A stretch of 29,439 bases of DNA, from IMG/VR virus record IMGVR_UViG_3300032304_002195, positions 1 to 29,439 of that record, one strand, 5' to 3'. Shown in pieces: positions 8,456 through 17,000 of this stretch. This DNA comes from a virus. Both the position numbers and the translations under genes were made by a program. The notes below the pieces were generated by a model. The model was not told where the DNA came from and searched no databases. It saw only the letters and a list, made by a program, of their open reading frames with translations. Numbering within the stretch: position 1 is the stretch's first letter; each line of letters begins with the position of its first letter.

Positions 8456-8482
8456 CAAAAAACCCTATTTTTCCATTTTCAA

Positions 8483-8513
8483 TAAAAAAATTGAGACCAC
8501 TTAAAGTGGTCTC
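8483..8513 (-). terminator. Terminator overlapping the stop codon of the 8501 gene
   Basis: GAGACCACTT-a-AAGTGGTCTC inverted repeat at 8493-8513, followed on the minus strand by AATTTTTTTATT. The TAA stop codon (8501-8503) is in the loop, so the hairpin is partly coding. It ends the five-gene operon 13275-8501. Confidence 0.85.
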
Positions 8514-9061
8514 GGTTCATTTTGAAGTTTATTCCTATTGTCATTAATTTCTTTTTGATATTGCTTCATTTTTTCTTTTAGGTCTAATTCAAGTTTTGCG
8601 CATTCCTGATTAATTTTATTAATCTCTTTTGTTTTCACTTTCATCTTGTCATTCATTAGTTTAATATTCTCATCACCATATTGTTTACTACTTGGATTAT
8701 TTTTTATATTTGTTTTTTCGTTATCCACATCTTTTTTAAGTTTATCTATTGAAAGGTTAAGATTATTTATTTGTCTTTGTTTTTTAAAAATTTCAGCTGA
8801 CATACCAAGTAGTTTATTATCAAATGTTGTTTTTTTAGGATCACTTATGTTTAAAAATTTGTTTGATACTAATAATTTATTCAATTCGATTTCATTTAAC
8901 GATTTCATATAAAGGTTATATAGAGTTCCTCTTTTAGCATTATATTCTTTTATTTCCTCTTCCATTTTATTTAAGGCGTTTTTAGATGAAACGATATCAA
9001 TGGAATCGTTTTTTTCTGGTTCTAAATTTTCTAAAATAAAATTTTTATAGTTCTTTATCAT
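8501..9061 (-). CDS. Coiled-coil protein with capsid-targeting-like N-terminus, 186 aa
   Basis: This may be packaged inside the phage head. The start MIKNYKNFILENLEPE closely resembles the T4 internal-protein capsid-targeting peptide (MKTYQEFIAEA). It contains I9-L10-E11, a fit to the [LI]-x-E site cut by T4 prohead protease gp21. The rest is highly charged and helical (KMEEEIKEYNAKRG, NNLNLSIDKLKKDVDNEK), typical of long coiled coil, with no catalytic motif. Its ATG overlaps the previous stop as ATGA, implying translational coupling. It is the last gene of the operon. A scaffold role is an alternative, since T4 core proteins are also helical and protease-cleaved. Confidence 0.72.
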   Translation of the reverse strand: MIKNYKNFILENLEPEKNDSIDIVSSKNALNKMEEEIKEYNAKRGTLYNLYMKSLNEIELNKLLVSNKFLNISDPKKTTFDNKLLGMSAEIFKKQRQINNLNLSIDKLKKDVDNEKTNIKNNPSSKQYGDENIKLMNDKMKVKTKEINKINQECAKLELDLKEKMKQYQKEINDNRNKLQNEPRPL

Positions 9062-10392
9062 GGCAATATATTATTTAACATACCTGTCAGTATTCCAGGA
9101 GCACCGCAGAAATAATCAAATTTTTTATTTATTTTTATTTGATCTTTTGTGGACTCATCCACAAGTGTTTTTATAGTCCCCAAATTTTTTATTTTCCGGT
9201 TTCCATCGCTATTTTGTAAAGTCCCAGTGCTCACCAACCATGTACTTGATTTTACCATGTGCAAGGTTTTATTTTTCAGTTTATCTATTTCCATTCCTCC
9301 AACGTCTTTAGCCCCGGTCAGTATTAAATCAGTATTGCCTCCACCACTTATACTCGTGTAATCATAATTATTTGAACCAAGAGTTTTATCCAATAGTTTT
9401 TTAATATCCTTTGAGGATCTCTGACCCACCATTACTACTTTATCTCGATCAACCTTAACAACATAAAAAGTTATAGAACTTGGAGAATTCCCTGCCCAAT
9501 ATTTTTCATTATCCCATTCATACTTTAATTGATAAAACTTTCCTTCTTCAAATTTTTCGTTAGGATTAATGTCTTTCCATTCAACTTTTTTCTTACTTCC
9601 AGTGCTAGGTGATTCAGAATTTCCTCTGGTAGGGGACCTTGAACCACTTCCATCACTTCTTTCTTCACTTTTATCATCAATGTTGAAGTATTTTCTCAAC
9701 ATTTTACTTCTTATTTTTTTGAATTCGCCGCTACCATTTAACAATTCCTCAATAAAAGAGAATAAATTTGTACCACTACTCTTAACACTTTGTTGTGTGT
9801 CCGTGTTACTTTCTGCTGTTGATACAAACTCTGTATTAGCCAACACTTTTCTTAGTTTTGGATCTTCTAATATATTCATCACGAGTTTTTGCCATTCATC
9901 ATAAGTAGTTCTAACAGCCCAAGGTCCTCGGCCAGGTACACCGTCTTTACCACTATAATCCCTGTCTTTGTCACCACCTATATATTCATATTCTCTTAAA
10001 ACACTTTGACTTACCTTACCATCTTTTCTTCCAGAAGGAATATACATCGTAGCATATTTATCGTATGCTTTTCTAAAAATGTTAATTATCCTAATTATTC
10101 TATCATAATCGTCTTTGTCTATCTTCGATGGATCGTTAAGTGAGGATTTTATTTTATTATCCAGATCATCTAGGTCGTTTTTAACTGGAGTGTAATTACC
10201 AAAGTGGTTATTGAATATAATAGAAGATGTCCCCAAATTAGTTGGCCCTTTTCCTCCAGTAGGCCCCCCAGTTCCCCCAGTAGGCCCCCCAGTTCCCCCA
10301 GTAGGCCCGTATTCTCTTATAAGCTGAGTCTCGTCAAATAGCTTTATATATCTCCCACTTCCTTCGTCTGTAAAAGTGTATTTATACTTCAT
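9058..10392 (-). CDS. Hypothetical virion-type protein with GPTGG repeats, 444 aa
   Basis: Function unknown. The N-terminus contains the tag-like YIKLFDETQ, and I25-R26-E27 fits a prohead protease site. Directly after it, residues 29-49 are three GPTGGTG-type repeats encoded by a 21-bp tandem DNA repeat, probably a flexible linker. Residues about 70-140 are helical, and residues about 240-275 are a Ser/Gly/Arg-rich linker. The C-terminal part (from about residue 278, VEWKDINPNEKFEEGKFYQLKY cut here to its start) looks like one beta-rich domain ending in KFDYFCGAPGILTG. Tag, linker and folded domain would suit a cargo protein freed in the capsid. It overlaps the next gene by 4 bp and follows the 10395 gene by 2 bp. 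Confidence 0.68.
   Translation of the reverse strand: MKYKYTFTDEGSGRYIKLFDETQLIREYGPTGGTGGPTGGTGGPTGGKGPTNLGTSSIIFNNHFGNYTPVKNDLDDLDNKIKSSLNDPSKIDKDDYDRIIRIINIFRKAYDKYATMYIPSGRKDGKVSQSVLREYEYIGGDKDRDYSGKDGVPGRGPWAVRTTYDEWQKLVMNILEDPKLRKVLANTEFVSTAESNTDTQQSVKSSGTNLFSFIEELLNGSGEFKKIRSKMLRKYFNIDDKSEERSDGSGSRSPTRGNSESPSTGSKKKVEWKDINPNEKFEEGKFYQLKYEWDNEKYWAGNSPSSITFYVVKVDRDKVVMVGQRSSKDIKKLLDKTLGSNNYDYTSISGGGNTDLILTGAKDVGGMEIDKLKNKTLHMVKSSTWLVSTGTLQNSDGNRKIKNLGTIKTLVDESTKDQIKINKKFDYFCGAPGILTGMLNNILP
10256..10308 (-). repeat. 21-bp tandem repeat, about 2.5 copies, GC-rich
   Basis: Unit ccagtaggccccccagttccc at 10256-10276 is repeated exactly at 10277-10297 and partly at 10298-10308. It encodes GPTGGTG repeats on the minus strand. 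Its high GC content stands out in this AT-rich genome. Confidence 0.9.
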
Positions 10393-10394
10393 AT

Positions 10395-10760
10395 TTATTT
10401 TTTATTTTTTTGGGTACCAATCATATCAAGAAGAAACTCCCTTTGTTTATCACTTAGATTTTCGGTCTTAATATCTTTGTATATACTAATAATTTTTTCA
10501 ATTTTACTTTTACCGAGACATTTCAATTGAATAGTGTAAAAGTTTAGGTCTTGCTCTAATTCATTTTTAAATGAAGGATTGGAATTCATTCTATATTTCT
10601 TTAGAATATTAAGATAATCCCTAAACCTTTCCTGATAAGAAGAAAAACTATTTTTCCATATTTGATGTTTTTCCTTTTTATACTCTTCTCTAATATTTGG
10701 TTTACCAAAACCAAACCATTTCTCGGATAAGAAAAAATCATAATCGATTAAGTGTTTCAT
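10395..10760 (-). CDS. Small protein with capsid-targeting-like N-terminus, 121 aa
   Basis: I recognise no domain. The N-terminus MKHLIDYDFFLSEKWFGFG has the shared tag pattern, and L11-S12-E13 fits a T4-type prohead protease site. The rest is helical and basic (KNSFSSYQERFRDYLNILKK, LGKSKIEKIISIYKDIK). It lies 6 bp after the 10767 gene and 2 bp before the 9058 gene, in the middle of the operon. Packaging in the head is inferred from the tag alone. Confidence 0.68.
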   Translation of the reverse strand: MKHLIDYDFFLSEKWFGFGKPNIREEYKKEKHQIWKNSFSSYQERFRDYLNILKKYRMNSNPSFKNELEQDLNFYTIQLKCLGKSKIEKIISIYKDIKTENLSDKQREFLLDMIGTQKNKK

Positions 10761-10766
10761 ATATAG

Positions 10767-11198
10767 TTATGGTAATGTTTGTAAATAGTTTTCCAAATCT
10801 TGGATATAAATATCTAGAGTAGTTTCAAATGATTCTGTGACGTTTCCTTTTACGTTTTTTGCGTTTCTTATTAGCAATTCGACCTTTTGTTTTTCAGTCA
10901 AGTTATTGTTACTTAGTATAATCCTCTGTCTATTTAAAAAATCAGCCTCCATCTGATGATAATATTGTTCTAGATCATCATCATTCATTCTGGTCATCAC
11001 TGCCAAAGATTCCAACTCATTCCTGAGTTGTTTTGCCAATCCATCTAATCCAACTTTTTTCACATAGATTTTACCTATTCTTAAAGTGGAATTTATCAAC
11101 CTACCTAAATAACTATCACCCCAACTAACGTCGTTGGTAAGTGATTCGTCTAACTTCTTTGCCCTTAAAAATTCTTCTCTTGATTTAAAATTTTTCAT
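10767..11198 (-). CDS. Small helical protein with capsid-targeting-like N-terminus, 143 aa
   Basis: Function unknown. It starts MKNFKSREEFLRAKKLDES, with L16-D17-E18|S19 matching a prohead protease site. The remainder is predicted mostly helical with amphipathic segments (LAKQLRNELESLAVMTRM, QMEADFLNRQRIILSNN) and no Cys. It has the size and composition of T4 internal or core proteins. It lies 1 bp downstream of the 11200 gene, so it is co-translated with it. Confidence 0.68.
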   Translation of the reverse strand: MKNFKSREEFLRAKKLDESLTNDVSWGDSYLGRLINSTLRIGKIYVKKVGLDGLAKQLRNELESLAVMTRMNDDDLEQYYHQMEADFLNRQRIILSNNNLTEKQKVELLIRNAKNVKGNVTESFETTLDIYIQDLENYLQTLP

Positions 11199-11199
11199 G

Positions 11200-13275
11200 T
11201 TAACTTTGTTTTTGTAAATCTATTATCTTTTTAAGTGTTGAGTTGAAGTTCTTTAGGTCTTCACCAAACTCACCTAGTGAGCTATAAAAACCTTGACCAT
11301 CAAATTGTTTACTTCTTTTGTAAAATCTAGCTATTTTTTCAGCGACAATAACCCTTTTGGTTTGTTTGGAAATAACTTGAATACTTTCCTTATAAAGAAT
11401 ATCCATATCAGGGAGTGTTTTACTATACTTACCTTCTAAGAATTCAAAAACATCATTGTATAAGTTTTTTATTTGTTTTTTTCCTTCCTCGGTAAGCTTC
11501 TCCTCTAAAATATCACTAATGAATTTTGGAGTAATTCCAATACCTTTAAAATTATCATCCTTAATATTTCTAACAGATTTTGATATCTTTTCAAAAGCTT
11601 GTAAAAGATGAGTTTCATTTTTATTTATCACAACTTTTCTAGGTTGTATTCCAAGTTGTTTTTCTTGTATAAGCTCATCATATCTTAGTAATCTAAAGTT
11701 TTCTTGTATTTTAACCCCATCAAAAGAAATTAAAAGTGATCTTAGATGACCAAGATTTAAAACCATTAGAGCATAAATATTTTTAGTGCCTCCCCCATTA
11801 TTTCCGGACTTAGTTACATCATTATTTCCGTCATTATTTCCAGAATTGGCTTCGTCATTAATTCCGTCATTATCCACTGGTTTAGTTTCAGATTTAGTTC
11901 CTGAATTAGTAACAAATTCTAAAGATTGCAACAGGTCGTTCAATGTTTTAGCCCTTGATTGTCTCTGCCCCTTTTCCCTCATAAGTTTAACTACCACACC
12001 AGCAACTACTAAAGAAATACCTAGAGCACCTAGTATTGGAGACAGACCAATCAGTTTAGATCCAGTTGATGTTACAACGGATGACACAACACCTTTTACT
12101 ACAACTTTTTTAAGTTGTATAACTATTTTATTTATTATAAGTGATTTTACACCACCATTTTGATTCATTAGGAAACCATTTCCCCAAGTTTTTTCTAACT
12201 TGTTAAATACATCACCTACAGTTTTATTACTGGGATCATTTAATTGATCCATAATGTTTTCAACAGAAGGGTTTCTTCCATCAGGACTAAGAAAATCTGA
12301 CATTGATTCTATTCCCTTTTCTGTATTTCCATTACCATACCAAGAAAAGGCATCTTTTAAGTTTTGTATAGGTTGGTCGGAATTTAAAGATTTACCAGTT
12401 TCAGACATGAAACCATTGTTTTGTATAGTATATGTCCAACCATTAGGATCAACAATTACATTTTTTGATACTAAGTCATTAACTTTATCAACTCTGAATG
12501 TATCTGGACTTTTAATTGTCTCTGAAACTAAAGTTTTAAACCATTCTGTTTGTAAAATCCAACTTAATGTTCCCAAAGCACCACCAAGTAAAGATAAGAC
12601 AATTGGAAGTTTATTTGATTGCAATGTCTTAATCCTTTCACTACTTATATTCTGTTGTCCAGATGTTTTTTGGAATTTAGAATACTGACCTGTTCCTGAT
12701 TTTGGGGTTCCCATTTTCTTTCCAAAAAGCTTATCCATCGCCTTATCTTTCAAAGCAGATAGTTTTTTTAATATTTCTTCTTCTTCATTCAAAAGTTCCA
12801 TATCTAAGGCCCCCAACTCATTAGAAGTGATGGATCTGGACTCCATAACCGAGTAAACAGCTTTTAGATCAACATCTAGATGTTTCTTTACAATTTCTCT
12901 TAGATCTTCTATTATCTCATTTACAACCGAAGCATCCATATATCCTGGGTCATTAGTTTGTTTTTGAGAAGCTTCAACCAATGAATCATAGAATTGCCCA
13001 TATAAAATAATGCCTCTTAAAAAGTTAATCTTCTTTTTATCGTTGGGAAATTCAGGAGCTACTTTTTCAACCTCATCACTTACTTTTTTTAAAAGGATAT
13101 TGGTTTGCTTATTTAAAATATTTGCAATATTTGATGCGGCCTTTTGGTCAGTCTTGCTTCTTCCAGTAAATTTTCCACCAACTTTATACCTCCCCAGCTT
13201 GGACAGACCATATTTAACATCTTCCCAAAAAGATTCATTTATTTTTTGATCATTTTCCCTGTTGTAAAAGTTCAT
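11200..13275 (-). CDS. Large tagged protein with two hydrophobic segments, 691 aa
   Basis: First gene of the minus-strand operon; I do not recognise a family. The start MNFYNRENDQKINESFWED has I12-N13-E14|S15, fitting the tag-plus-cleavage pattern. Two hydrophobic stretches could span a membrane: residues about 222-245 (LPIVLSLLGGALGTLSWIL) and about 405-430 (SPILGALGISLVVAGVVVKL), each with basic residues next to it. A Gly/Asn/Asp linker (NSGNNDGNNDVTKSGNNGGG) lies near 465-500, and a helical C-terminal domain follows. A virion protein with membrane segments, expelled with DNA and acting at the host membrane, would fit, but this is inference. A box TTTTAATATATAC precedes it at 13294-13306. 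Confidence 0.68.
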   Translation of the reverse strand: MNFYNRENDQKINESFWEDVKYGLSKLGRYKVGGKFTGRSKTDQKAASNIANILNKQTNILLKKVSDEVEKVAPEFPNDKKKINFLRGIILYGQFYDSLVEASQKQTNDPGYMDASVVNEIIEDLREIVKKHLDVDLKAVYSVMESRSITSNELGALDMELLNEEEEILKKLSALKDKAMDKLFGKKMGTPKSGTGQYSKFQKTSGQQNISSERIKTLQSNKLPIVLSLLGGALGTLSWILQTEWFKTLVSETIKSPDTFRVDKVNDLVSKNVIVDPNGWTYTIQNNGFMSETGKSLNSDQPIQNLKDAFSWYGNGNTEKGIESMSDFLSPDGRNPSVENIMDQLNDPSNKTVGDVFNKLEKTWGNGFLMNQNGGVKSLIINKIVIQLKKVVVKGVVSSVVTSTGSKLIGLSPILGALGISLVVAGVVVKLMREKGQRQSRAKTLNDLLQSLEFVTNSGTKSETKPVDNDGINDEANSGNNDGNNDVTKSGNNGGGTKNIYALMVLNLGHLRSLLISFDGVKIQENFRLLRYDELIQEKQLGIQPRKVVINKNETHLLQAFEKISKSVRNIKDDNFKGIGITPKFISDILEEKLTEEGKKQIKNLYNDVFEFLEGKYSKTLPDMDILYKESIQVISKQTKRVIVAEKIARFYKRSKQFDGQGFYSSLGEFGEDLKNFNSTLKKIIDLQKQS

Positions 13276-13293
13276 AATTAATATTTTTTTTAT

Positions 13294-13306
13294 GTATATA
13301 TTAAAA
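13294..13306 (-). promoter_or_regulatory. Candidate phage promoter box TTTTAATATATAC
   Basis: It lies 18 bp before the ATG at 13275 and would drive the five-gene operon down to the terminator at 8483. The core is the same as at 17014, 18114, 19616 and 24275. Confidence 0.4.
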
Positions 13307-13427
13307 AAATTTCTTTACTTTTATCAATTTCAATAAAAAAATATTTTCACACACCACTATGAAAAAATAGAAAAAAAGAAAGGTTTTAAGGAAATTGAAT
13401 TTCGATCATCAATATATATGTATAGTT

Positions 13428-13715
13428 ATGAGATTTAAAGAATTATTAATTGACAATAAGAAAATAGTAGGTGAAAAGCAGATAACAGATGTCTTAGAGA
13501 GAAAAGGATTCCATTGGTTAATAGATTCCGAAGTAGAAGAGGCAAAAATAGAGATCGAGCACAACACTTTAATTTGGCACTCAGGAAGTTACTATTCAGG
13601 TAACTGGCACTATGGTATCTTCAAAGGTGGTGAATTTTATGGAGTATTTGAAAACGGAATATTTGAAAAAGGTAATTTCAAGGGTGAGTTTAAAAGTGGT
13701 ATGATGTTTGAATAA
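13428..13715 (+). CDS. MORN-like repeat protein, 95 aa
   Basis: Small protein whose second half consists of Gly/Trp/Tyr/Phe repeats of MORN-like type: WHSGSYYSGNWHYGIFKGG, then EFYGVFENGIFEKGNFKGEF (four to five units of about 11 residues). Such repeats form a beta-hairpin strip that binds lipids or proteins; the partner is not evident. I place the start at ATG 13428 (MRFKELLIDNKKIVGEKQ) rather than an in-frame TTG at 13395, because MRFKELL resembles the other N-termini and the upstream codons look non-coding. The next gene starts 19 bp after its stop. Confidence 0.7.
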   Translation: MRFKELLIDNKKIVGEKQITDVLERKGFHWLIDSEVEEAKIEIEHNTLIWHSGSYYSGNWHYGIFKGGEFYGVFENGIFEKGNFKGEFKSGMMFE

Positions 13716-13734
13716 AAAAATAAGTGTAAATCTT

Positions 13735-14181
13735 ATGAGTAAGAAGCAGTTCCGAAACATAGTAAAGGTCTTGACAGAACCTAACTTTGTTAAAATCGAA
13801 AAAGGTGAAAAAACCTCATTCTACCAAATTGGCGACTTTATTACTAACGATGTAGCAGAAGCAGTTGCGATTATGATGATAACACCTGAAATAGATCCAC
13901 ACTTATGGAATACTAAATTTAATTGTAATTGCGAAGATCTAGAACCTAGGAAATGCTTATATTGGTTAACCGGAGGCGATAAAGAATGGGTACTTTTGGA
14001 AAACTATAAAAAGACATGGATTGAATGTGACCTGGATTTCCAACAGAAATATGGCCTTTTAATACTAGATATTGTTAAGAATGCTAAGACCCTTGGTGAC
14101 ATAAAAGAAAGGTTCACAAAAGAGTTAAATCTACTTGATTTGTATGAGTTTGCCCTTTCAATAGACATCGTGAGATTCTAA
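13735..14181 (+). CDS. Hypothetical protein, 149 aa
   Basis: I do not recognise this family. The start ATG 13735 (MSKKQFRNIVKVL) is preferred over an upstream TTG at 13708 that would overlap the previous gene. Residues about 65-90 contain a small Cys cluster (CNCEDLEPRKC) followed by YWLTGGDKEWVLLEN; the C-terminal half is helical (LLILDIVKNAKTLGDIKERF). The three Cys are too few for a sure zinc site. It lies between the MORN-like gene and the C-terminal TerL half and is transcribed with them. Confidence 0.6.
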   Translation: MSKKQFRNIVKVLTEPNFVKIEKGEKTSFYQIGDFITNDVAEAVAIMMITPEIDPHLWNTKFNCNCEDLEPRKCLYWLTGGDKEWVLLENYKKTWIECDLDFQQKYGLLILDIVKNAKTLGDIKERFTKELNLLDLYEFALSIDIVRF

Positions 14182-14223
14182 GGAAGAAATATTTGATGAT
14201 ATATATAATAAAAATCAATAGTT

Positions 14224-14658
14224 TTGAAGAAAATATTATCAAATATAATCTACTTTATAATCTATATTATTGAATCAATCGAATTATTCCATTATGACTT
14301 GGATGAAGATGATATAACTAAAAAAATATTATTTTCATCCAAGTTTAATAAAAAATTACTCTCAGATTCAGGATTTGTTAACACATCCAATATTCATATA
14401 ACACAACCTTATAGAATATGGGAACTGGAATTGGAAAATGGATTATACTTAGAATGTGCAGATAATCACATATTATTTAGACATGGATACTCAGAAGTAA
14501 GATGTAAAGACTTAAATATAGGTGACTACATACTTACAATTAATGGCGAGCAAAAAATAAGCAAACTTAAAAAAACCAATAAGAAGGTTTGTATGTTTGA
14601 TGTTACCGTAGATCATCCATCACATAGGTATTATACAAACGACATTTTAAGTCACAAT
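14224..14658 (+). other. C-intein segment of split TerL intein (145 aa)
   Basis: The segment ends with His144-Asn145 and is followed by Thr+1 (codon 14659-14661). It carries blocks B, F and G. The block B region lies in this half, so the split is upstream of block B, as in the AceL-TerL class of atypically split inteins. The first 35 residues are hydrophobic then acidic (IIYFIIYIIESIEL, HYDLDEDD) and may dock onto the basic tail of the N-intein. Confidence 0.92.
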
Positions 14659-16434
14659 ACTATTAATGCAGCTATAGTAATGCTTCATTATGTAACATTC
14701 AATAATGATAAAAACATTATGATTGTGGCTAACATAGCCGCCACAACCGTTGAAATCGTGGATAAGATAAAATCAATTTATACCTTATTACCATTCTTTC
14801 TAAAGATAGGAATTAAAAACTGGAACCAAAAAACAATCATATTTGAAAATGGTTGTAGAATAAAGTCTTCAGCTAGATCAAAAACACCAGCGATTGGTTT
14901 TACTATTGACTTTCTTTATATAGATGAGTTTGCTCATATACCAGCAAACATTATTGAGAATTATTATACGGCGGTATATCCAGTTGTTTCCGCTCTTGAA
15001 AACTCTAAAATAATTATCACATCTACCCCAAATGGTATGAATAAATTCTACCAAATATTAAATGATGCAGAAAGACCAGATGGAGATCCCCTTAAAAACT
15101 CTTATAGATCACTTAGAGTTTATTGGTATCAAGTTCCAGGCAGATTTGTTACTTATTGTAGACTAAATCCGTTTAGGTTAAAAGAATTTGGTGTAGATAA
15201 AGAATTTGTTTATAATCAACTAAATGAAAGATTCTCATCTAGAACAAAAACAATGATGAGGTTTGATTCTGAATTAACCAAAGATGTTATACACATATTC
15301 AATAACGAAGATGTTTCTGATGATGAAGTAAAATCTTTTATATTGAATATAGATGGACAAGAAGTTTCTATCAGATCTATTTCTGAAGTAACCACTTGGA
15401 AAGAAGAAAGTATTAAAAATATTGGAGGTGAAGATGCTTTTAACCAAGAATTCGGACTAAGGTTTATAAATGACTCTAAATCACTTTTAAATGAAACAAT
15501 AGTAGAAAAAATGTTACAAAACAAAAAGAATTTTATTTGGGAAAGGATAGATGAACTAGATAGAAGGTTAAAATTTTCTTATGAGGATCTAAAATGGATA
15601 GATGATGATTCTATCTATCAACCAATAGTAAGAAAACAAATAAGAGGGGTTATCTCTGTTGATATTGCTGAAGGACTAGGTCAGGATTATTCAGTTATAA
15701 ACATATTTAAAATATCCTTAAAATCAGCAGATGTAATAGAAAGAACTAGACATAAATATACACACCTATCGGATTTCTTTTGTTTGGAACAAATAGGCAT
15801 GTTTAGATCTAATTGGGTTTCAGTAAAACAATTGACTGAGATATTCTATGTTTTACAATTCGAATATTTTAACGATGAAAACTTTAAAGTTGTTTTAGAA
15901 CTTAACAACTATGGTAATGAATTTTTAGCTCACCTTCCCCACTTATTCGAAGGAAATAACAATTATGGTTCTGGTGTTTTCTTAAAATACAAACACAGAG
16001 CGGATGCAACAGAAGAGAAAATTGGATTGAAAGTTGGTGAAAACAAAAATTTACTGGTTAAGTCCTACCAAGAATGTATGGATATAGGTAACTTCTTAAT
16101 CTACAATGATCAAAATATAAAAGAGATCACCACATTTGTTAAAAGAGAGACAACATCAGGCAATATTAAATACTGCGCTGATATCGGTAATGATGATACT
16201 GTTATGACCTTGGTTAATGCTTCTTCTGTATTTCAAAAACACTCATTTAGAGAAATGGTTGAAGATTATGCTAGAACATTGGATCCAAGTATAATTAGCT
16301 CTTTCAATACATGGTTAAATCAAAATGAAGATCTAATACAAGCAACAGACTATTCATCTTTAATAAATGCCAATAGGGAAAGAAGGTTTAATCAACAATA
16401 TAAAGAAATGAGTTTAGGGAGAAGATTTTTCTAA
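14224..16434 (+). CDS. Large terminase (TerL), C-terminal half, preceded by a C-intein
   Basis: Encodes most of the DNA-packaging motor, but only as a trans-splicing partner. Residues 1-145 are a C-intein: KLLSDSGFVNTSNIHITQPY, then block B-like ECADNHILF, DLNIGDYI, block F CMFDVTVDHPSHRYYTNDI and block G LSHN145. The next residue, T146, completes the Walker A motif missing here. The mature part has Walker B FLYIDE (230-235), the coupling motif TSTPNG (about 265), and the RNase H-like nuclease with D480 (VDIAEG), E559 (LELNNYG) and D657/D658 (IGNDD). The partner is the gene at 19611-20111, on the opposite strand. No ATG is available in frame before residue 124. TTG 14224 is the likeliest start; an ATG frame (14196-14273) runs into it in another frame. 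The gene ends just before the terminator at 16437. Confidence 0.95.
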   Translation: MKKILSNIIYFIIYIIESIELFHYDLDEDDITKKILFSSKFNKKLLSDSGFVNTSNIHITQPYRIWELELENGLYLECADNHILFRHGYSEVRCKDLNIGDYILTINGEQKISKLKKTNKKVCMFDVTVDHPSHRYYTNDILSHNTINAAIVMLHYVTFNNDKNIMIVANIAATTVEIVDKIKSIYTLLPFFLKIGIKNWNQKTIIFENGCRIKSSARSKTPAIGFTIDFLYIDEFAHIPANIIENYYTAVYPVVSALENSKIIITSTPNGMNKFYQILNDAERPDGDPLKNSYRSLRVYWYQVPGRFVTYCRLNPFRLKEFGVDKEFVYNQLNERFSSRTKTMMRFDSELTKDVIHIFNNEDVSDDEVKSFILNIDGQEVSIRSISEVTTWKEESIKNIGGEDAFNQEFGLRFINDSKSLLNETIVEKMLQNKKNFIWERIDELDRRLKFSYEDLKWIDDDSIYQPIVRKQIRGVISVDIAEGLGQDYSVINIFKISLKSADVIERTRHKYTHLSDFFCLEQIGMFRSNWVSVKQLTEIFYVLQFEYFNDENFKVVLELNNYGNEFLAHLPHLFEGNNNYGSGVFLKYKHRADATEEKIGLKVGENKNLLVKSYQECMDIGNFLIYNDQNIKEITTFVKRETTSGNIKYCADIGNDDTVMTLVNASSVFQKHSFREMVEDYARTLDPSIISSFNTWLNQNEDLIQATDYSSLINANRERRFNQQYKEMSLGRRFF

Positions 16435-16436
16435 AA

Positions 16437-16467
16437 AAATAAATCCTCACCATGTGAGGATTTATTT
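16437..16467. terminator. Bidirectional terminator between convergent units
   Basis: 14-bp stem AAATAAATCCTCAC-cat-GTGAGGATTTATTT, directly after the TerL C-half stop and 9 bp before the stop of the minus-strand gene at 16476. It separates the two transcription units that carry the TerL halves. Confidence 0.88.
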
Positions 16468-16475
16468 CAGTGGAG

Positions 16476-16994
16476 TTATTCGTCTTCAAGTCTAATTCTA
16501 TTAGGCTTACGACCATATTTACGATACCTAGTATATTTTGCATCTTTATTAAGAAAGTATCCTGCGGGTTCATTGACCCCATCTTCGAATTCATTACAAG
16601 CTTCTATAAATTTCTTATAATCTTTTTCACTCATTAGCTGTTTAGCTCTTTTATAGAATTCATTTCTAATCTCGAAAGCTTCTTCCCTTTCTATATTTCT
16701 TCCTTCTTCTTCGCCGAAATATAAGTTATTTTTGTGTTTTTCTAGTTCCATCAACAAATCTTTTATTTTTGGATCATCTTGTATCTTAGCAAAGAGCGGA
16801 CCTATTGTTGATTTCGCTATTTCGAAATCAAGTTTATCAAACAATTCACTCACTTTTTCATATCCACGAAAAAGACCATAACACACAAATGGTGTTGCGA
16901 GTTGCATTAATGCAACTGTTATTAGGTCAGAGTCAGTCGATTCATATACGGCCGTGTATTGTTGAAAAGTTCTTATATTTTTCATTTTTTTCAT
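16476..16994 (-). CDS. Tagged protein with one hydrophobic segment, 172 aa
   Basis: Function unknown. The N-terminus MKKMKNIRTFQQYTAVYESTD carries the shared tag, and V16-Y17-E18|S19 is a near match to a prohead protease site. Residues about 24-44 (LITVALMQLATPFVCYGLF) are hydrophobic enough for a membrane segment. The rest is charged and helical, with a basic tail (YTRYRKYGRKPNRIR). M4 (ATG 16985) is an alternative start. It is the last gene of the minus-strand terminase operon. A box TTTTTAATATATAA at 17001-17014 lies 6 bp before its ATG. Confidence 0.66.
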   Translation of the reverse strand: MKKMKNIRTFQQYTAVYESTDSDLITVALMQLATPFVCYGLFRGYEKVSELFDKLDFEIAKSTIGPLFAKIQDDPKIKDLLMELEKHKNNLYFGEEEGRNIEREEAFEIRNEFYKRAKQLMSEKDYKKFIEACNEFEDGVNEPAGYFLNKDAKYTRYRKYGRKPNRIRLEDE

Positions 16995-17000
16995 TTTTCT

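Noticed and set aside
11786-13249. Several plus-strand open frames within the 691-residue gene
   Set aside because: Antisense shadows with Pro/Ser/Phe-rich translations and no leader sequences.
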